This document shows positions 60,734 through 64,000 of a stretch of DNA of 64,000 nt, in pieces. The stretch is from Neobacillus niacini (GTDB taxonomy: Bacteria > Bacillota > Bacilli > Bacillales > Cytobacillaceae): positions 186,001-250,000 of the forward strand of contig NZ_JAMBOB010000002.1 of NCBI RefSeq assembly GCF_023715415.1, given 5' to 3'. The translations under genes and the position numbers were made by a program. The notes under the pieces were generated by a model, which made no database searches, was not told the origin of the DNA, and saw only the letters and a program-made list of their open reading frames with translations. Positions within the stretch are counted from its first letter, which is position 1, and each line of letters opens with the position of its first letter.

Positions 60734-61302
60734 CAGAGGAGAATAAACGGAAAGCCTATTTAGGATGGAACGATTCTCCTTTATGTGAAGTGTCTGTGAA
60801 TCTGAGCACAGGCAGCATGTACGATTTCTATTTTTCAAGTGATTTGCCAAGATGTATAACGACAGCAAATATCCTTTTTCCAAATAATGATTTGAATCTG
60901 TTACCTCATTTAAGAGAAATGAATTTTGGTCTATGGGAAGGAAAAACCTATCAAGACTTAAAAGAACTCCCTCAGTATCAACGATGGCTTTCGGATCCAG
61001 TATCTTATTGTCCGCCAGGGGGAGAGTCATATTCGGAATTCACGCATAGGGTTCAAAATGGATGGGAAAAGATGACGCAAGAGATTCTTTCACGTGGTGT
61101 CGGAACATGTGCCATCATTACACATGGCGGGGTGATTAGATATTTATTAACCGAATTTGCACCTCAACCTCGTGATTTTTGGTCGTGGCAGGTACCACAT
61201 CACCAAGGATTTGAACTTGTTTTTAATAGAGAAGCCTTAAGGAGGGGTGATCGTTGCACTTTATTACGGGAGGTGCCTTTAACGGCAAAAGAGCATGGGT
61301 AA
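60691..61302 (+). CDS. cobC: Alpha-ribazole phosphatase (histidine phosphatase)
   Basis: Removes phosphate from alpha-ribazole phosphate or adenosylcobalamin phosphate. The 203-residue protein has the histidine phosphatase motif IALFRHGLTEENKRKAYLGW, DLPRCITTANILF, MNFGLWEGKTYQDL, PGGESYSEFTHRV and a second His in IITHGGVIRYLLTEF. ATG 60691 lies within cobS. It overlaps the CobU-like gene by 49 nt. Confidence 0.92.
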   Translation: MDDTVVIALFRHGLTEENKRKAYLGWNDSPLCEVSVNLSTGSMYDFYFSSDLPRCITTANILFPNNDLNLLPHLREMNFGLWEGKTYQDLKELPQYQRWLSDPVSYCPPGGESYSEFTHRVQNGWEKMTQEILSRGVGTCAIITHGGVIRYLLTEFAPQPRDFWSWQVPHHQGFELVFNREALRRGDRCTLLREVPLTAKEHG

Positions 61303-61703
61303 AGAAGACGTACGGTTTAACTGGCAGATGGCTTTCAGCATATCAAGAAACACCTCTGACAGAAGGCTTTACCCATTTAAATAGCAATCTTCTAGTATTA
61401 GAAGGTATTGAAATTTGGTTGAAAGAGTTAGCGGAAAACTACGACTCTACCAGATGTCGTGAAATCTGGAATCACACCGTTAACAATTGGCTTATTTGGG
61501 AAAAAGAAAAGCCACAGCGCCAACTAGTAGTAATTGGGACAGACATTACTAAAGGAATTGTGCCGATTGAGAAAGAAAATAGATTATGGCGGGATGTAAC
61601 AGGATGGGCGTACCAAGATCTTGCTGCTAAAGCAGATAAAGTAGATGTCATTTGGTATGGATTAAATCAAACAATCAAACAAACGGGGGATGAGAAGCAA
61701 TGA
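61254..61703 (+). CDS. Second, shortened CobU-like protein
   Basis: The 149-residue protein resembles CobU at both ends. The start is HFITGGAFNGKRAWVKK, a P-loop-like GGAFNGKR in place of GGxRSGKS. The C-terminal part is GTDITKGIVPIEKENRLWRDVTGWAYQDLAAKADKVDVIWYGL, matching the SNEVGxGIVP...RxxRDxxGxxNQ pattern that the cobU at 57874 lacks. The His-containing middle (KHQxxR) and the RxH region are missing. It may be a companion that completes CobU function, or a degenerate copy. TTG 61254 has AAGGAGGGG upstream. Overlaps the PduO gene by 4 nt. Confidence 0.75.
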   Translation: MHFITGGAFNGKRAWVKKTYGLTGRWLSAYQETPLTEGFTHLNSNLLVLEGIEIWLKELAENYDSTRCREIWNHTVNNWLIWEKEKPQRQLVVIGTDITKGIVPIEKENRLWRDVTGWAYQDLAAKADKVDVIWYGLNQTIKQTGDEKQ

Positions 61704-62284
61704 AGCTTTATACGAGAACTGGAGACAAGGGAAAAACAAGCATTATCGGCGGCAGGGTCGACAAGGATGATATTCGAGTGGAAGCTTATGGAACAGTGGA
61801 TGAAGTAAACTGTTTTGTCGGTCAGGTTATGACGGAGCTAGATGAGGTAGTCTTTAAGGATGTTTTAGCGGATCTTGAGAAAATCCAGCATGAATTATTT
61901 GATTGTGGCGGGGATCTTGCCAATATTTCCGATAAAGTTGAGTATAAGCTGGAGAAAGAAACGATTGATTACCTAGAAAAGAGAATTGATGAATACATTC
62001 AAGAAGCTCCTGAGCTCGAGAGGTTTATTTTGCCTGGGGGAACCAAGCCTTCTGCCTCGATTCATATTGCCAGAACGGTGACAAGAAGAGCAGAGCGATT
62101 AGTTGTAACTTTAATGAAGAATGATGAAAAAACTTCTGAATTAGCATTGAAATATTTAAATCGTCTTTCCGATTATTTCTTTGCTTTAGCAAGGGTGGTA
62201 AATTACCGACTCAATGTAAAAGACGTGGAATATGTTCGAAGTGCAAAAGTATTCAGGGATGGGAAACGTAAAGATGAAAAGTAG
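61700..62284 (+). CDS. pduO: Cob(I)alamin adenosyltransferase, PduO type
   Basis: Transfers adenosyl from ATP to reduced corrinoid, giving adenosylcobamide. The 194-residue trimer-type protein has KLYTRTGDKGKTSIIGGRVDKDD, AYGTVDEVNCFVGQ, FILPGGTKPSASIHIARTVTRRAERL, and ALKYLNRLSDYFFALARVVNY. It is also called YvqK/CobA-like in bacilli. ATG 61700 overlaps the previous stop (ATGA). Its end overlaps the transporter gene. Confidence 0.94.
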   Translation: MKLYTRTGDKGKTSIIGGRVDKDDIRVEAYGTVDEVNCFVGQVMTELDEVVFKDVLADLEKIQHELFDCGGDLANISDKVEYKLEKETIDYLEKRIDEYIQEAPELERFILPGGTKPSASIHIARTVTRRAERLVVTLMKNDEKTSELALKYLNRLSDYFFALARVVNYRLNVKDVEYVRSAKVFRDGKRKDEK

Positions 62285-62768
62285 AATGCTCATTTTACTG
62301 GCATTGTTTTCCGCACTATCTGCAGTTGGAGCTGCGATAAAAATTCCAGCAATCGTAGGCAGTGTAGCTTTTGATGTTTTTCCTGCTTTACTTGCAGCGG
62401 CCTTGTTAGGGAGTGGTGCAGGAGCCATTGTAGGTGCGTTTGGGCATTTGTTATCTGCTTTAAACTCAGGTTTTCCATTAGGACCCATGCATGTATTAAT
62501 AGCAATCGAAATGGCCCTGCTTGTCTTTATTTTTGGTATTCTTTATAAGAAGAATAAAAAAGGCACTGCTAGTATATTATTTATTCTTATGAATGCAATT
62601 GCTGCCCCATTGCCGTTTATTTTTATTATGAATAAAGCTTTTTATGTTGCATTAGTTCCATCACTTTTACTAGGATCAATCATTAATACAGTCATCGCTT
62701 TAGTGGTGATTCCACGACTCAAAGCTTTGGTCAAACAAGATTTGATTGAAAAAGATGTAAAAATATGA
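62274..62768 (+). CDS. cblT: Alpha-ribazole transporter, CblT-like (ECF S-component-like)
   Basis: The 164-residue integral protein (five to six helices) resembles ECF transporter substrate-binding subunits: RMLILLALFSALSAVGAAIKIP, DVFPALLAAALLGSGAGAIVGAFGHLLSALNSGFPLGPMH. In Listeria and Geobacillus a protein of this kind (CblT) imports alpha-ribazole and pairs with the kinase CblS. The next gene is a CblS-like kinase and a CobT gene is absent, so I assign CblT; a cobalamin S-component (CbrT-like) is the alternative. The start is uncertain: ATG 62274 is used, ATG 62259 and GTG/ATG 62232 are in frame within pduO. Confidence 0.72.
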   Translation: MKSRMLILLALFSALSAVGAAIKIPAIVGSVAFDVFPALLAAALLGSGAGAIVGAFGHLLSALNSGFPLGPMHVLIAIEMALLVFIFGILYKKNKKGTASILFILMNAIAAPLPFIFIMNKAFYVALVPSLLLGSIINTVIALVVIPRLKALVKQDLIEKDVKI

Positions 62769-63478
62769 GGGATATCATCACCATCCCGTTAACTAGTCAC
62801 GAATCGCTTATTATTGCAAGTGATAATAGCGGCGGCATTGGAATGAAGGAAGAGGATTATGTACAGGTTTCCTATGAAACTGTTGCCTATTACTCATTTA
62901 GAGTAGCAGCAATGGAATGCATCGCTGCAGGAGGAGAGCCAGTTTCAGTTATTCTACATAATTTTTGTGGAGATGACTCATGGAGTGAGCTTGTAAATGG
63001 AGTTCAAAAAGGATTGGCAGAATTGAACCTAGGGGATATACCTATCACTGGCAGTACAGAGAGTAATTTTCAACTAAAACAATCTGCGATTGGCACAGTA
63101 GTAATAGGCAAAAAGTCTTTAGATAAAATAACAGAGAAGATTTTTTCAAATGACCTTACATTTGCCGTAATCGGTAAGCCTTTAGTTGGGAATGAAGTAA
63201 TTGAATATGCGCACGAGGTTGTACCTTTATCGACTTTCAAGAAAGTCTCTAACCTACAAGATAGTATGATTTGGCCCGTCGGTTCAAAAGGAATCTTATA
63301 TGAGTTGAATCAGATGTTTACAAATAAAGAATTTACGAAAGAAATGCTGCGTACGAGTTTTGATGTCTTAAAATCATCAGGACCGGCAACCTGCTTTATT
63401 ATTGCCTTTGAACCAAATCAAGAAGAGGTAATAAAAAAAATAGCAGCTGCGTTTTACCATTCAATAACTATTAAATAG
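62765..63478 (+). CDS. cblS: Alpha-ribazole kinase, CblS-like (AIR synthase fold)
   Basis: The 237-residue protein has an AIR synthase/ThiL/SelD-like layout: an early ASDNSGGIGMKEEDYVQVSYET, AMECIAAGGEPVSVILHNFCGDD, ITGSTESNFQ and TFAVIGKPLVGNEV. CblS of Geobacillus is described as an alpha-ribazole kinase of this superfamily and lies next to CblT; both traits fit. It would supply alpha-ribazole 5'-phosphate for CobS, bypassing CobT. ATG 62765 overlaps the previous stop (ATGA), with only a weak binding site, so translation is coupled. Last gene of the cobalamin operon. Confidence 0.75.
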   Translation: MRDIITIPLTSHESLIIASDNSGGIGMKEEDYVQVSYETVAYYSFRVAAMECIAAGGEPVSVILHNFCGDDSWSELVNGVQKGLAELNLGDIPITGSTESNFQLKQSAIGTVVIGKKSLDKITEKIFSNDLTFAVIGKPLVGNEVIEYAHEVVPLSTFKKVSNLQDSMIWPVGSKGILYELNQMFTNKEFTKEMLRTSFDVLKSSGPATCFIIAFEPNQEEVIKKIAAAFYHSITIK

Positions 63479-63480
63479 AT

Positions 63481-63512
63481 AAGCACGCCATTACGGCGTG
63501 CTATTCTTTTAA
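63481..63512. terminator. Bidirectional terminator at the end of the cobalamin operon
   Basis: AGCACGCC and GGCGTGCT pair around ATTAC, with ATTCTTTT on the plus side. It overlaps the last codons and stop of the convergent PBP gene. Confidence 0.75.
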
Positions 63513-64000
63513 TCCTTGAATTTTTTGGATTATCGAATCAATGCCTTTTCCAATTGAAATCATCGTATCTTCAAAACCCTTTTTCCATACTGGAGCCTGT
63601 TCTTGAATTTTTTCACCAAGCTTTTGGGCATTTTGATTTAATTCTTCTTTGATTTTCTCTGCCTGTTCTTTTATCTCTTCTCTTGTCTGTGTTTTACCAG
63701 CTAATTGGTCATTAATCGAAACGACATCAAACGTTTCTCTTTGTATGTGAGGGATGGATGATTTCATGATTTCTTTGAAAATCGGGACAACATTCCCAGA
63801 ACCGCTGCTTGGGAGATAATGCTGTCGATCGGTTTGGTCATATCCTATCCATATCGCTGCGACTAAATTAGGAGTGTAACCGACCATCCATTGATCCTTC
63901 GTTCCGGTTATATCATTAAAGGGAAGCTGGGTGGAACCTGTCTTCCCAGCTATCTGAACATCGGGAATCCGTGCGTTTTTGCCAGTACCAGATTCTACAA
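63501..64000 (-). CDS. Class A penicillin-binding protein, C-terminal part (cut by window end)
   Basis: The frame is open to the window end, so the gene continues right; the Met at 63887 is internal. The visible part contains the transpeptidase KTG motif (AGKTGSTQLPFND), then MVGYTPNLVAAIWIGYDQTD and SSGSGNVVPIFKEIM, typical of the end of PBP1A/PBP2c-type enzymes. A Gln/Glu/Lys-rich amphipathic tail of about 60 residues follows. Length of the whole enzyme would be about 650-750 residues in the family. Confidence 0.9.
   Translation of the reverse strand, partial: VESGTGKNARIPDVQIAGKTGSTQLPFNDITGTKDQWMVGYTPNLVAAIWIGYDQTDRQHYLPSSGSGNVVPIFKEIMKSSIPHIQRETFDVVSINDQLAGKTQTREEIKEQAEKIKEELNQNAQKLGEKIQEQAPVWKKGFEDTMISIGKGIDSIIQKIQGLKE

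Noticed and set aside
1..64000. CRISPR arrays, insertion sequences, prophage or integrase genes, rRNA genes
   Set aside because: I found no regularly spaced repeats, transposase or integrase motifs, or rRNA-like sequence. The window looks like core chromosome.

Overview
The window is a low-GC chromosomal segment from an aerobic, spore-forming member of the Bacillaceae. The evidence is strong AGGAGG-type ribosome binding sites with many TTG and GTG starts, a gerA-type germinant receptor operon, an aa3-type quinol oxidase operon, RNA switches of the Bacillus kind, a ProRS T-box and no outer-membrane functions. Genus is uncertain; a Bacillus/Neobacillus-like organism is my best reading. I see no rRNA, tRNA, CRISPR array, IS element or prophage. 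Both window edges cut genes: sbcC on the left, and a class A penicillin-binding protein on the right.

Layout. 0-5 kb: the end of sbcC, a lipoprotein, a type II pantothenate kinase and a solitary selB-like GTPase. 5-12 kb: a TerD/zinc ribbon/TerB fusion, an ECF-like sigma factor paired with a second-type ClpP, a MarR regulator with an MMPL exporter, and a membrane cupredoxin. 13-22 kb: T-box-controlled proS, an acetyltransferase, flavohaemoglobin hmp behind an Fnr-like box, a GDSL esterase, a two-gene ABC transporter, and ndh behind two Rex-type operators. 22-36 kb: tatA, an M42 peptidase, corA, a gerA/B/C operon, a radical SAM/SPASM protein, a LysM-NlpC/P60 hydrolase, small membrane proteins, LysE, a haemolysin III-like protein and a class B PBP. 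36-46 kb: a manganese riboswitch with two tandem terminators before a TerC-family protein, a CNNM/CorC protein, qoxABCD with a Rex-like site, a cysteine-free HesB-like protein and an ABC exporter. 46-49 kb: a HAD phosphatase, a cold-shock protein, ywbE, an SDR and a GyrI-like protein.

49-52 kb is an FMN-riboswitch operon (ribE-ribBA-ribH). It lacks ribD, and the GTP cyclohydrolase II half of its RibBA looks degenerate. 52-63.5 kb is a cobalamin-riboswitch operon of 13 tightly overlapping genes for corrinoid uptake and salvage: BtuF, BtuC, a BtuD-CbiZ fusion, CbiB, CobD, CobU, CobQ, CobS, CobC, a second CobU-like protein, a PduO-type adenosyltransferase, and two genes I read as the alpha-ribazole transporter CblT and alpha-ribazole kinase CblS. 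Together they can import cobinamide or cobamides, remodel them through CbiZ, rebuild the aminopropanol arm, and attach a lower ligand obtained as imported alpha-ribazole rather than made by CobT.

A redox theme recurs. NADH dehydrogenase (two Rex boxes), quinol oxidase (one Rex-like box), flavohaemoglobin (Fnr-like box) and a radical SAM gene (repeated TTGTTACAA) all have candidate redox-type operators. None of these has been tested experimentally here.
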